A DNA stretch of 64,000 nt from UTCHB3 sp964371075 (GCA_964371075.1 CAYJKN010000001.1:1054001-1118000), one strand, 5' to 3'; positions 51,901 to 60,698 are shown, counted from the stretch's first letter. Made by a program: numbers and translations. The notes: generated by a model not told the origin, from the sequence alone.

Positions 51901-53735
51901 TATATTTCTCCGAGAGTTTTACCACTTTCGGCATCAAAGAGAAGCTCTATGGCAACCTCCAGGTATAATCCTGAGCGTTTAACATAGAGTTTCTTTTTGT
52001 CTTTCAGGTCTAAATTAAGGTCGCGCCAAAGCTCTTTATAGAATTTTTTCCCCTTTTCGGAGAACTCCGCCTTTTTATATTCTTTCATCACTTCTTCTTC
52101 CAGCTTGTTGCCATCATACAGACCTAAAAATTCAGGGTCTTTTGATTCTCCACCCCTCAAAACCAAAACTGCATATACAATCTCTCCCGGATATTTTTCT
52201 GTATTCACTTCACCTCTGATTATCACAACTGTAGCCTCATCCGCCTTGAGTGTTTTCAGATATTCCTGCCATTCAAATGAAAAACGGGTATAGGTGGTTG
52301 CAAAAAGTGAATCTGATGAAAGTTTCTGTGAAGTGGATGTGACTGCCGAATAGACAGTATCAATATTTTCCATCCATGTTGCAAATTCCTTTTTAGGTAA
52401 CAGTCGGAGATTTCCGTAATATTCAGCATGGCGAAGCCAGAAAACATAATCACTCTCATCTTCGGTTAGATATTGCCCGTCAAGTTTCATTTTTGAGTAC
52501 CAGTATTTCCCGGGGTTCATCATCGAGAGTATAATATAATTGTTAAAGGCGAGATGCCTCACCTCATCATTTGATTCCATTTGTGTCAGGTAGATCGAAT
52601 TGTAAAGATCAAATGCCTGTTGCACATCTTTTTCAACAAGTTGGATATCAGAAATTGAAAGTGCAGGATAAATTAACTGCCGGATATCAAGGCATCTGCC
52701 AAAAAACTCAGCCAGCATTATAGAAGCTTCTTCAAATCTGTCTTGTTTAAAGAAAATTTTAGCAACTTGCAGGGCAGCTCTGTTTATGTCAGGATGAAGT
52801 GAGTCCAACAACTCTTTTCTCCCCTGATAAACTTCAACTGCGTACTCTTCCGCCTTCACAAGATCGCCCTGTAAAACCTTCAACTCACTAAGATCACTCA
52901 AAAAATCAAAAAAGAGTGTACTTTTTCTTGAATATCTCGGTTCAATTATACTCAATCCATTAAAGATGAGTGAATCCGCAATCTTTATCTCACCATTGTC
53001 CCGGTATAACACAGAAAGTTGTTTAAGAGCTCCGAGAAAAATTGGATGAACAGTCCCAACTTTATATGAGAGTATCCTGAGTCCCGACTTATAAAACGAA
53101 TCCGCTTTTGCAAAATCCCCGGCAAGAGCAATAACATCAGCAAGATATACCTGATTAATCGCATACTGTGCATTGTCTTTCCCTGTTATTTTCTCCCTGA
53201 TTTCAAGCGACTTTGTCAAGTAATTGATTGCTTTTGGCACCTCTTCAAGGAAATAATAAACTCTGCCAATGTTAGCCAAATCCGAGGCATACATCTCTGA
53301 ATTTTCACCCGTAACCTGCTTGTCAATGTTGGCAGCAAGTTGGTAATATTCAATTGCTTTTACATAATTTTTTCTGTGTTTATGAAGATCGGCAAGATTT
53401 ACAAGTGTGGTAGCGTATGAAAAGTTAACTGCGCCCGCGGCTTTTTCTTTTATTTTAAGTGTTTTGAGAAAGGTTCTTTCTGCATCAAGGTATCTCAGTC
53501 TTCTCTGATAGATCATTGCAAGGTTGTTTAATGCCTTGGCATACATCGTATCAGCATTACCAAATTCCTTTTCTGCCTGCACTGCTGCCTGCTCGGCGAA
53601 GACCATTGCAGCACCAAAATTACCTTGAGAGAAGAAGGATTGTACCTTTAAACTAAGGTCGTCATAGTTTTGAGAAAAAACAGTTGATGATATAAAAAGA
53701 AGAAAAAGGATTGGATATCGTTTCATTTTCGCCAT
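51882..53735 (-). CDS. Exported TPR-repeat protein with C-terminally truncated CHAT domain
   Basis: The protein has 617 residues. A signal peptide (KRYPILFLLFISSTVFSQ) precedes about nine kinesin-light-chain-type TPRs (~30-400; ALNNLAMIYQRRLRYLDAER, DLANIGRVYYFLEEVPKAIN). After a linker, residues ~480-617 match the first third of a CHAT (caspase-like) domain: YKELWRDLNLDLKDKKKLYV, KRSGLYLEVAIELLF and SGKTLGEIYQI. The chain stops there, so the catalytic His and Cys region, normally another ~170 residues, is absent. The stop lies inside the 3' end of the convergent cas6. The minus strand beyond it shows no CHAT-like coding in the frame I checked. It is probably the product of an old rearrangement. 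It lies 65 bp downstream of the CHASE2 cyclase on the same strand. Confidence 0.82.
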   Translation of the reverse strand: MAKMKRYPILFLLFISSTVFSQNYDDLSLKVQSFFSQGNFGAAMVFAEQAAVQAEKEFGNADTMYAKALNNLAMIYQRRLRYLDAERTFLKTLKIKEKAAGAVNFSYATTLVNLADLHKHRKNYVKAIEYYQLAANIDKQVTGENSEMYASDLANIGRVYYFLEEVPKAINYLTKSLEIREKITGKDNAQYAINQVYLADVIALAGDFAKADSFYKSGLRILSYKVGTVHPIFLGALKQLSVLYRDNGEIKIADSLIFNGLSIIEPRYSRKSTLFFDFLSDLSELKVLQGDLVKAEEYAVEVYQGRKELLDSLHPDINRAALQVAKIFFKQDRFEEASIMLAEFFGRCLDIRQLIYPALSISDIQLVEKDVQQAFDLYNSIYLTQMESNDEVRHLAFNNYIILSMMNPGKYWYSKMKLDGQYLTEDESDYVFWLRHAEYYGNLRLLPKKEFATWMENIDTVYSAVTSTSQKLSSDSLFATTYTRFSFEWQEYLKTLKADEATVVIIRGEVNTEKYPGEIVYAVLVLRGGESKDPEFLGLYDGNKLEEEVMKEYKKAEFSEKGKKFYKELWRDLNLDLKDKKKLYVKRSGLYLEVAIELLFDAESGKTLGEIYQIVSE

Positions 53736-53800
53736 TTAATTGGTAAATTCATAAAAGTTGAAAACAAATTTAATATTAATCGAGTATCCAATTTATATAA

Positions 53801-56026
53801 TCATTTATCCCTCATTTCGAAAGAGCCATCCCAGTCGGCTTCAGGCGGATTTTCATCGAAGTATTTTATTCTTTTTATAAATTCAATTGAAGCGGGATCA
53901 CCCGGTTTTAACTCAGTGCAAATGGTAAAAAGTTCGTCTGCTTTTTGGAAGTTTCTGTTATAATATTCATCCAAAGCCTCCTGAAACCGGAGAAAATATT
54001 CTCTGTATTTTTCATAATAATCATCCTCCATCACCTCAAAAACCTTAACCGGTTTTGTTTTCCCTTTTACTTTTATGTAATCAAGAAGTCTGGTTTGTAT
54101 TCCCGATCCGGTGATCCCGTTATAAACCGATTCTGAGATAAGAATATTACACCCGTATTTTTTACCGGCACTTTCAAGCCGTGAAGCAAGATTTACAGAA
54201 TCACCGATGACTGTATAGTCGAACACTTGATGTGAACCCATATTCCCAAGAATTACATTACCCGAGTTTAGTCCCACTCTCGCCCTGATTTCGGGATCAC
54301 CCCTTTGTTTCCATATTTTATTTAGATCGTCACATTTCTTTTGCATCTGAAGTGCCGCCCTTGTGGCTGCAAGTGAATGGCCTTCAAAATAGAGAGGGGC
54401 ACCAAATTCCGCCATTATTGCATCACCAATATATTTATCGATCATCCCACCGTTATTGGTGATAATTGTTGTCATCTCGGTAAAATATTCATTTAATAAT
54501 TTTACAAGCTGTTGAGGGTTTGTTTTTTCAGAAATGGTGGTAAATCCGGCAATATCTGAAAAAAATATCGTTAGTTCACGCTCTTCACCACCAAGAGTGA
54601 GACCTTCACGATTTTCGATTAATCTGTCCACCACAGTTGGTGAAAGGTATCTTGAAAATGCCGACTTAATGAATGATTGTTCCTTACTCGAAGTATATTG
54701 AATAATCACCAATAACACAAGATAACATACAAAAATGTTCGCTTGCATCGTAACCACAGGAAAGATGGAACCATCCATTAGCTGTATATATGCAAAAAGT
54801 ATAACTAAAAAGAGAACCACCCACGAAAAAACATTAAATACCATTCCATTCTTTAAAGTTGCCAGAAAAGTGAGCAGAATGGAAATACCAATAACTATCA
54901 AAAACAGAAAATTGGTTGGGAAAAAACTGTAAAAGGAGTCGGTGAAAAATGCATTCATGATGGCAGCATGAATAAGAACCAGAGGTGCATTATCATCAAT
55001 TGGTGTTGAGCCAACATCGGAAATCCCGGTGGAAACATCACCAACAAATACTACATTTCCTTCAAAAAATTCAGTAAGTTCATCAGTGAGTTCCGGGTTC
55101 TCTGCCCTCTCAATAAAATTTCTGATCTCCATTTTTCTTTTATCCTCTTGCCATTTCACAGCAAAAGGAATAAATGTCCTTCCATGTTCATCGATCGGGA
55201 TTATTATATCCTTTTCAAGTTTGCTTTCCTTCCCTGCCGGAATGGTTATACTCTCTCCCCATTTAACTTCAATATCATTTGTATTGATCTCATAAATTTT
55301 GCAAAACATCGATAGTGTTGCAGTTGGGATATATCCTGAATCAATTTTAATTAACATGGGGTAAAGCCGGTAAACCCCGTCAGCTTCTGAAACTGTGGTT
55401 ATATGGCCAAACGAGCCTGCGGCTTCAGCAAAAGGATCAGCCTGGTATAATCCCCTCCCTGCGATGTATGGTTTTCCAACCCCCGACTCTTTGGGATGAA
55501 TTAAAAACTCCTTTTTCATCCTTTCGAAATATACTCCTTCACGGTCCAACCCTCCCCTGTTCTCAAAACTCACCGAAAATCCGGCAGGCAGACAGATATT
55601 TCCCGCATTCCTCACCGACTCAGCAAAAATGGAGTCAGCTTTGGGGGACGAGGGCCTTGCAAAAAGAATATCAAACATTACTGCTTCAGGTGAAAAAGAT
55701 GCCAGGTCGTCAATACCCCGGGCAAGGAATTTACGGTCAAGAAGGTTTGATTTGAGATAATCGTAGGTGTTATCGTTTATGGTGAGAAAAACCACCCTGT
55801 TGCTGACAGGAGGAGTATGTCCGTTTTTGTTTGCAAACGAGTAGAGCATGTCGGTGGCTTTGTAGTCATATCCGTTACCCGACAGGTCAAAAACAAAATG
55901 AACTACCGCCTGAACAAGTATCAAACAAAGTCCGGCGATGATGATTGTTTTAACTGAATACCTGCTTCTGAAACGCAATTGGTGTTCTTTCTGAAAATGG
56001 TATAGCGTGAACCTAAATTTGCGCAA
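53801..56026 (-). CDS. CHASE2-domain adenylate/guanylate cyclase
   Basis: The protein has 741 residues. One N-terminal helix (~28-47) precedes an extracytoplasmic CHASE2 sensor (~60-375, ending VFVGDVSTGISDVGSTPIDD). Three helices follow (~380-465), then a class III cyclase domain (~490-680). The metal-binding Asp sits in FFSDIAGFTT, the second Asp in KYIGDAIMAEFG, and the transition-state Arg/Asn region is VIGDSVNLASRLES. A ~60-residue C-terminal tail may be TPR-like. It makes cAMP or cGMP in response to a periplasmic signal. Start is TTG at 56026; no ATG is available near the N-terminus. The TPR-CHAT remnant follows 65 bp downstream. CHASE2 and CHAT domains are associated in other bacteria, so a signalling pair is plausible. 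Confidence 0.9.
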   Translation of the reverse strand: MRKFRFTLYHFQKEHQLRFRSRYSVKTIIIAGLCLILVQAVVHFVFDLSGNGYDYKATDMLYSFANKNGHTPPVSNRVVFLTINDNTYDYLKSNLLDRKFLARGIDDLASFSPEAVMFDILFARPSSPKADSIFAESVRNAGNICLPAGFSVSFENRGGLDREGVYFERMKKEFLIHPKESGVGKPYIAGRGLYQADPFAEAAGSFGHITTVSEADGVYRLYPMLIKIDSGYIPTATLSMFCKIYEINTNDIEVKWGESITIPAGKESKLEKDIIIPIDEHGRTFIPFAVKWQEDKRKMEIRNFIERAENPELTDELTEFFEGNVVFVGDVSTGISDVGSTPIDDNAPLVLIHAAIMNAFFTDSFYSFFPTNFLFLIVIGISILLTFLATLKNGMVFNVFSWVVLFLVILFAYIQLMDGSIFPVVTMQANIFVCYLVLLVIIQYTSSKEQSFIKSAFSRYLSPTVVDRLIENREGLTLGGEERELTIFFSDIAGFTTISEKTNPQQLVKLLNEYFTEMTTIITNNGGMIDKYIGDAIMAEFGAPLYFEGHSLAATRAALQMQKKCDDLNKIWKQRGDPEIRARVGLNSGNVILGNMGSHQVFDYTVIGDSVNLASRLESAGKKYGCNILISESVYNGITGSGIQTRLLDYIKVKGKTKPVKVFEVMEDDYYEKYREYFLRFQEALDEYYNRNFQKADELFTICTELKPGDPASIEFIKRIKYFDENPPEADWDGSFEMRDK

Positions 56027-56070
56027 TTATTTGGAATTTATCAAGTTTTATTCGTGGATATTTTAAGAAT

Positions 56071-56153
56071 TGTCACTTTGTGTGCCATTTTGTCAAGCTC
56101 TGTCAAAATTTCATATTTAGTGTGTCATAATGTCTGTCATATTGTCATTGTCA
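56071..56153 (+). promoter_or_regulatory. Cluster of seven TGTCA motifs upstream of the Hsp20 operon
   Basis: TGTCA occurs at 56071, 56091, 56101, 56123, 56135, 56143 and 56149, all on the plus strand. The cluster ends 46 bp before the sigma-54-like promoter, which is the usual place for an enhancer-binding activator. It also lies upstream of the divergent cyclase. Confidence 0.5.
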
Positions 56154-56199
56154 AACCAAACAATTTTACATTTTCCTTCGATTTTGATCAAATTTGGGT

Positions 56200-56216
56200 T
56201 TGGCACACTCTTTGTA
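56200..56216 (+). promoter_or_regulatory. Sigma-54-type (-24/-12) promoter of the Hsp20 operon
   Basis: TTGGCACACTCTTTGTA matches the RpoN consensus TTGGCAC-N5-TTGCA, with GG (56202-56203) and GT (56214-56215) exactly 10 bases apart. The only core deviation is C to T at -12. Transcription would start near 56227, about 45 bases before the first start codon. Confidence 0.7.
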
Positions 56217-56271
56217 ATATATATGTCAAAGAGTTCAACAATCATCTAAAAATTAATATAGGAGAATCAAA

Positions 56272-56703
56272 ATGAGAACTTTAGTTTATAACCCCGTAAA
56301 AGAAATGATTAGAATGAGCAACGCAATTGCTGATTCACTCGAGAGGGAACTTGACTCCACATTCTCGAAGCCTGCCTGCTTCAATCCAAGAGCAGACATC
56401 GTTGAAAAAGATGGCAAGGTTAACATTCATCTTGAGTTACCGGGATTAAAAAAAGAAGATATTAAGTTAACCGTGGTTGACAACGCCATCACTGTTGAAG
56501 GTGAAAAGAAGATGGATACCGAGGAAAACACCCGTTATTACATCAACGAAAGAATCACCGGCACTTTCAAAAGAAGTTTTAAGATGCCTTTTGAAGTTGA
56601 CAGAGACAGTGTGGAAGCAAAATTTACAGATGGAATTCTCTCAATTACCATCGCAAGGGCTGAAAGAGCTCCGGAACCAAACAAAAGCATTGAAATAAAA
56701 TAA
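56272..56703 (+). CDS. Small heat shock protein, Hsp20/alpha-crystallin family
   Basis: The protein has 143 residues, with GGAG upstream of the ATG. A ~35-residue N-terminal arm precedes the alpha-crystallin domain (~38-125: RADIVEKDGKVNIHLELPG, FKRSFKMPFEVD, AKFTDGILSITIAR). The C-terminal IEIK carries the I-x-I docking motif. It is an ATP-independent holdase that binds unfolding proteins in the cytoplasm. It is first of two tandem hsp20 genes (15 bp gap) behind a sigma-54-like promoter. No CIRCE element was seen. Confidence 0.95.
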   Translation: MRTLVYNPVKEMIRMSNAIADSLERELDSTFSKPACFNPRADIVEKDGKVNIHLELPGLKKEDIKLTVVDNAITVEGEKKMDTEENTRYYINERITGTFKRSFKMPFEVDRDSVEAKFTDGILSITIARAERAPEPNKSIEIK

Positions 56704-56718
56704 GAAAGGAGACAAACC

Positions 56719-57129
56719 ATGTCAAAAGAGATAAATAAAACTGAAAATACCGAATCGGTCGTAAAAGTAACCGAGGACACATGGAAAGAGGCGTTTGACA
56801 AGGAGAATTGGGTGCTTCCCGAAGTTAATCTCCTTGAAGATGAAGATGCATTTTATGTAGTTGCGTCGATGTCAGGCGTGAAAAGGGACGATGTGAGAAT
56901 TAAACTGGAAAACGGAGACCTGGTCATAATGGGCAGGATCGACAGAGGAAAACTTGACGGTAAAAAAATCCTCCTGAAGGAAATTACCACAGGAAACTAT
57001 TACCGCAAATTTAAGGTTGCAGACTCAATTGATACCGAGAATGTTGATGCATCCTTCGAAAACGGACAGTTGATTCTCCGCCTCGCCAAACACGAGAGAA
57101 TAAAACCGAAAACGATCGAGATCAAGTAA
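56719..57129 (+). CDS. Second small heat shock protein, Hsp20 family
   Basis: The protein has 136 residues, with AAAGGAG upstream of the ATG. It is a divergent paralogue of the preceding gene: alpha-crystallin domain at ~40-125 (LPEVNLLEDEDAFYVVASM, FKVADSIDTENVDASFENGQ) and C-terminal TIEIK with the I-x-I motif. The N-terminal arm is acidic and lacks the usual RxD opening of the domain. The two may form mixed oligomers. The operon ends at the terminator at 57171-57208. Confidence 0.92.
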   Translation: MSKEINKTENTESVVKVTEDTWKEAFDKENWVLPEVNLLEDEDAFYVVASMSGVKRDDVRIKLENGDLVIMGRIDRGKLDGKKILLKEITTGNYYRKFKVADSIDTENVDASFENGQLILRLAKHERIKPKTIEIK

Positions 57130-57132
57130 GAG

Positions 57133-57172
57133 TTTTAGAACATTAGAACTCTAGAACTTTAGAACTTTAGAA
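57133..57172 (+). repeat. 8-bp degenerate array in inverted orientation (TTTAGAA type)
   Basis: Five octamers start 4 bp after the hsp20 stop: TTTTAGAA, CATTAGAA, CTCTAGAA, CTTTAGAA, CTTTAGAA. In rotation TTTAGAAC this is close to the reverse complement of GTTCTGAA, the unit of the array at 57232-57321, so the two arrays face each other. Confidence 0.7.
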
Positions 57173-57208
57173 CCTCAGTGGAGTAATCCTCTGAGGTTTC
57201 TAATTTTT
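57171..57208 (+). terminator. Intrinsic terminator of the hsp20 operon
   Basis: The perfect 8-bp stem AACCTCAG/CTGAGGTT (57171-57178 and 57191-57198) has extra GGA/TCC pairing in the loop, followed by TTCTAATTTTTA. It lies between two convergent operons and could work in both directions. Confidence 0.8.
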
Positions 57209-57231
57209 ATGCGATTGATTACCTTCAATTC

Positions 57232-57321
57232 ACTGAAGTTTAAAAGCTCCAAGATTCTTAAGCTCTGAATTTCCGAAACTCTGAATCTCCGAAGTTCTGA
57301 AGCTCTGAATCTCCGAGGTTC
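57232..57321 (+). repeat. 8-bp degenerate tandem array abutting the amidase gene stop
   Basis: Eleven octamers of form TCYGAAKY can be read (e.g. TCTGAATT, TCCGAAAC, TCTGAATC, TCCGAAGT, TCTGAAGC), ending at the stop codon of the minus-strand gene at 57322. This is the same family as 48402-48505. Confidence 0.85.
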
Positions 57322-59778
57322 TCACTTCAGTAGTATCATCTTCCTGCTGATAACCCCAAGGCCTGTTGAGAGTCTATAAATGTAAACTCCTCCGGGGAGG
57401 TTGGCGGCATCGAACGAATAGTTGTAACTTCCACGATCCATTTCTGAATCCACAAGCGAAGCAACTTTTTCACCAAGAACCGAGTAAACATCTAGTTTTA
57501 CTGTTGATCTTGACGGTAAACTAAAGTTGATAACCGTGCTTGGATTAAATGGATTTGGATAATTTTGGGCCAGATTGTAAACATCGGGATTCCCTGAGAT
57601 ATTTTCTTCTATCCCTGAATCAACCCAATACATCACTTTTGCATCATCAAAGTAGAGAGTGCCTATATTTTGGTTTCCGGCTTGATAAGACAATTGATAA
57701 CTGTCAAAGCTGAGAGGATATTCTATTGAGCCGTTACCAATCCAGGTACCTGTTCCTGATTGAAATTCCCAATAAACAGGTTTCCAGCCAAACCAATTTA
57801 CATTATACCAGGGACTGACTTCATGCCCACCCGGCCCTGCATCATTGATACAAAAACGGAATTTGTTGTTTTTTCCATCACCAAATACATAGGTCTGAAT
57901 CCAGGTTCCTTGACCAAAACTTGCCGGTGTGGCTCCATAATACTCCCTGATCAACCATTCACTTGCATTCAAGTCCCAACCATATTCCAGCCTCATTGAT
58001 TTACTGCTGCCCGTACCATGATTAATGATTGTACCATCAGAGAAGATATTTGTTGTGTCTGTTAAAATTCCAACCGTGGTACCACTCTGCTGTGGAACCC
58101 ACCAGTTTGTTATTCCCGATTCAAAATTGTCAATAGTAACAACATCAACAAATCCCGGATCGAGCTCAAAATTAACTTCATAAGCTTCTGTAGTTGCATT
58201 TCCCGACATATCTTCTACACCAGGCTCTACTCTTAGCCTGTATGTCGAAGGATAAACTATATCCTCTCTCACAAAGATGTTAATTGCGGAAACATTGTTA
58301 CCACCATAATACCTTGTATAAACCTGAAGGTCTGCATTAGTCACACTATTTTGAATCTTTAGTTTACCACTTAGTGAAGAGGTTTTTAACGGTTCGTTAA
58401 ATGTTATGTTGAGGACAGGTCTCTTATCATAAACGAATTGCGTTCCCATTGGATAACTTGTAACAACAGTGGGAGCTATAAAATCAGGAATTTTTGTGCG
58501 GAAATTTAATACATAAGGATCTCCCCCAACACCATTTCCATCACCATCAAGTGGATGATTAAACTTGTCCTTCGCTGTAGCTTGAATTAAAAGAGTGTAC
58601 TGTGTTGAAGGCGTCATGTTCGCAGTTGTGATAGTAAGAACTCTGTCAGTTCCTCCCCAGGTATTTGTTGTACCGGCAACGGGAGGATTAAAAGAGATTG
58701 CAGCGTTAACCGACGCAACATCCATTGGACGACTGAAAGTTATCTGAATGTTTTTTAATCCCGGAGAAAGAGAATCTCCGGCAGCCGGAATACTTTCAGC
58801 AATGTAAGGTGGAGTAATATTTCCAAGCTGAACATCCTTAAATGTGAAAAAAGTATCAGACATGGCAACGGTAGCGATATAAGTTTCATATCCGGGGGCG
58901 GAAACCGTTATTTGCTGATTCCCTCCGGGAACTCTCTCAAAATAGTAAAACCCGTTTCTGAGAAGGGTTGAATCGGTTGTGTAGTTATGAAAAAGCGACT
59001 GATATGTATCAGTTTTATAAGTCCTTCCATCAACTGTAACTGTTGCACCATTGATTTGCTGACCACTCTCAGAATCTGTTATCTTCCCTGCCATTATGCC
59101 GGGGTATGGCCTGTTTGCTCCCTTAAACTTGATAATCGACCAGAAGAAAGTTTTTGCCTCGAGTCGTTTATATTCATAATTCATATTAAGAGTGTTTTGC
59201 ATCGGATTAGTGTGAAATCCTGCTTCACTCAGTTCCGAGGGCATATTTGTTAATCTGTTTACAGAGAGATATGGCCCGCCACTTGTACACCCGTAAAATG
59301 AGCAATCTCCAATGGATCCTCTACTGGTTGATGTCCTCATTCCTTTTGTCAAATTCACGATCATAATATCGCTCATTGCCTTGCCACCATTTGGAACTTT
59401 CTCCAGGCCGTTTGCATATTGTCCCCATAACAAAAGAGTAGTGTTACTGCTCGCTGCTCCGGCATCACTGTGAATGGAATGAAACCATGCAGCACCGATG
59501 GAATTGGCATAGTCAGATCTTTGTGAAAGACCTACAATTACAAGGCTGTCTGAACGGGTCAAGTAAACAGTATCAATATCTGTTGAATCCAACAGGAAAG
59601 CCTGAAGATGTTTGGCAACATACAGGTTTTTCATCGCTTCAGGATAGTTATAGATACCCATGTTTTCCTGCTGACTGTGCCCGGGATCAAGTACTATATT
59701 CCAACCTGAAAGGCCTGTTATCTGAGAAAACACCGGAACTGAGAATAAAAATAGAGCCAATAAGAAGAACTTTTTCAT
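57322..59778 (-). CDS. Secreted N-acetylmuramoyl-L-alanine amidase with Ig-like domains and T9SS sorting domain
   Basis: The protein has 818 residues, with a signal peptide ending PVFSQ. Residues ~25-215 are an Amidase_3 domain with complete zinc site: His34 (LDPGH), Glu47, His103 (SIHSD) and catalytic Glu185 (LSEAGFHTNP). A carboxypeptidase-regulatory-like domain (~228-320) and two Big_5-type Ig-like domains (~325-540) follow. A carbohydrate-binding-like domain (~550-720) comes next, and the T9SS sorting domain (NYPNPFNPSTVINFSL, PGGVYIYRLSTG) ends the chain. It cuts the amide between MurNAc and the peptide stem. Export to the surface suggests action on foreign or shed peptidoglycan rather than housekeeping, which is inference. 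It overlaps the upstream PD40 gene by ATGA. Confidence 0.9.
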   Translation of the reverse strand: MKKFFLLALFLFSVPVFSQITGLSGWNIVLDPGHSQQENMGIYNYPEAMKNLYVAKHLQAFLLDSTDIDTVYLTRSDSLVIVGLSQRSDYANSIGAAWFHSIHSDAGAASSNTTLLLWGQYANGLEKVPNGGKAMSDIMIVNLTKGMRTSTSRGSIGDCSFYGCTSGGPYLSVNRLTNMPSELSEAGFHTNPMQNTLNMNYEYKRLEAKTFFWSIIKFKGANRPYPGIMAGKITDSESGQQINGATVTVDGRTYKTDTYQSLFHNYTTDSTLLRNGFYYFERVPGGNQQITVSAPGYETYIATVAMSDTFFTFKDVQLGNITPPYIAESIPAAGDSLSPGLKNIQITFSRPMDVASVNAAISFNPPVAGTTNTWGGTDRVLTITTANMTPSTQYTLLIQATAKDKFNHPLDGDGNGVGGDPYVLNFRTKIPDFIAPTVVTSYPMGTQFVYDKRPVLNITFNEPLKTSSLSGKLKIQNSVTNADLQVYTRYYGGNNVSAINIFVREDIVYPSTYRLRVEPGVEDMSGNATTEAYEVNFELDPGFVDVVTIDNFESGITNWWVPQQSGTTVGILTDTTNIFSDGTIINHGTGSSKSMRLEYGWDLNASEWLIREYYGATPASFGQGTWIQTYVFGDGKNNKFRFCINDAGPGGHEVSPWYNVNWFGWKPVYWEFQSGTGTWIGNGSIEYPLSFDSYQLSYQAGNQNIGTLYFDDAKVMYWVDSGIEENISGNPDVYNLAQNYPNPFNPSTVINFSLPSRSTVKLDVYSVLGEKVASLVDSEMDRGSYNYSFDAANLPGGVYIYRLSTGLGVISRKMILLK

Positions 59779-60698
59779 TTTACCACCTCCATTTTAATTC
59801 TGTAAATTGCCCCTTCATTTGCATTATCGAAATAGATATATTCCCCATTTGCACTGAATGATGGATTCATTTCGATGATGTTTGTTGTGGAGGTTATTGC
59901 CAATTTATTGGTTCCGTCGGAGGATATTGTAAAAATATCGGAAGAGGTGATAACATGTCCGTCATCTTCTGTAATCATATAAGTGATGGTTTTGGAGTCG
60001 GGTGACCAGGATGCACGGAAACCTTTTCCAAGATCAATGAGTCCGGTTCCGTTAGAGTTGACCACAAAAAGATTACCACCCATAATTTCAAATACCACTT
60101 TTTTCCCGTCGGGTGACAAAACGGCATTTATGCACCGCTGCCCCGGAACAGGATCAATTACCAGTTTTTGGCTGTTTGCAGAAACCACAGAAATTTTGTC
60201 ATTTTCAATAAATGCAGCCGTCCCTGATGGAGCTTTCACTTCAGTTGTCTTTGCGACAAAATTGTGGCTTTTAAGTTCACCGGATTCAACAAAACAAACA
60301 TCTCCCCCGGTTGAGACCGTGGGCAATATGGTAAGATTTGAAGAGAGTCCAGATAACTGCAGGGTGTTCTCCCCTTTTAAGTTATAAACCACAACACTGT
60401 TTTCTCTTTTATATCCGGTATATTTTGCACTTCTTGCAACAATACCTGAGCCATCTTTTAACCACTTAAATCCATAACCTGAGGCCGGATCCTGGGTCAA
60501 TAAACTGATCTCTTTATTTTCATTTAATAATAAAATTCCATTGTATCCTTCTTGAGTGAAGGCAAGGAATTTACCGTCAGGCGACTCCTGCGGTGCAATA
60601 AATATTTTTCCTGATTCTGATGCAACTTTTTCTGCTTTCTGCGCTTCCACAATTGTGAACGAAGCAAGGAGAAAAAGCGCTGTTAAGGCAATTCTCAC
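59775..60698 (-). CDS. Exported PD40/TolB-like beta-propeller protein
   Basis: The protein has 307 residues, with GTG start and AGGA upstream. The signal peptide ends TIVEAQ. Repeated WD40-like PD40 units follow (FIAPQESPDGKFLAFTQ, VLSPDGKKVVFEIMG, FRASWSPDSKTITYMI, MNPSFSANGEYIYFD), making a six-bladed propeller like the C-terminal domain of TolB. It is periplasmic and its function is unknown. It is translationally coupled to the T9SS amidase gene, so it may help export or regulate that enzyme. No enzymatic motif is visible. Confidence 0.85.
   Translation of the reverse strand: MRIALTALFLLASFTIVEAQKAEKVASESGKIFIAPQESPDGKFLAFTQEGYNGILLLNENKEISLLTQDPASGYGFKWLKDGSGIVARSAKYTGYKRENSVVVYNLKGENTLQLSGLSSNLTILPTVSTGGDVCFVESGELKSHNFVAKTTEVKAPSGTAAFIENDKISVVSANSQKLVIDPVPGQRCINAVLSPDGKKVVFEIMGGNLFVVNSNGTGLIDLGKGFRASWSPDSKTITYMITEDDGHVITSSDIFTISSDGTNKLAITSTTNIIEMNPSFSANGEYIYFDNANEGAIYRIKMEVVK

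Noticed and set aside
51088..53735. Cas6 beside a TPR-CHAT protein as a type III-E (Craspase-like) CRISPR system
   Set aside because: There is no Cas7-11 or other cas gene, the TPR-CHAT protein has a signal peptide and lacks the catalytic part of CHAT, and the genes are convergent rather than one operon.
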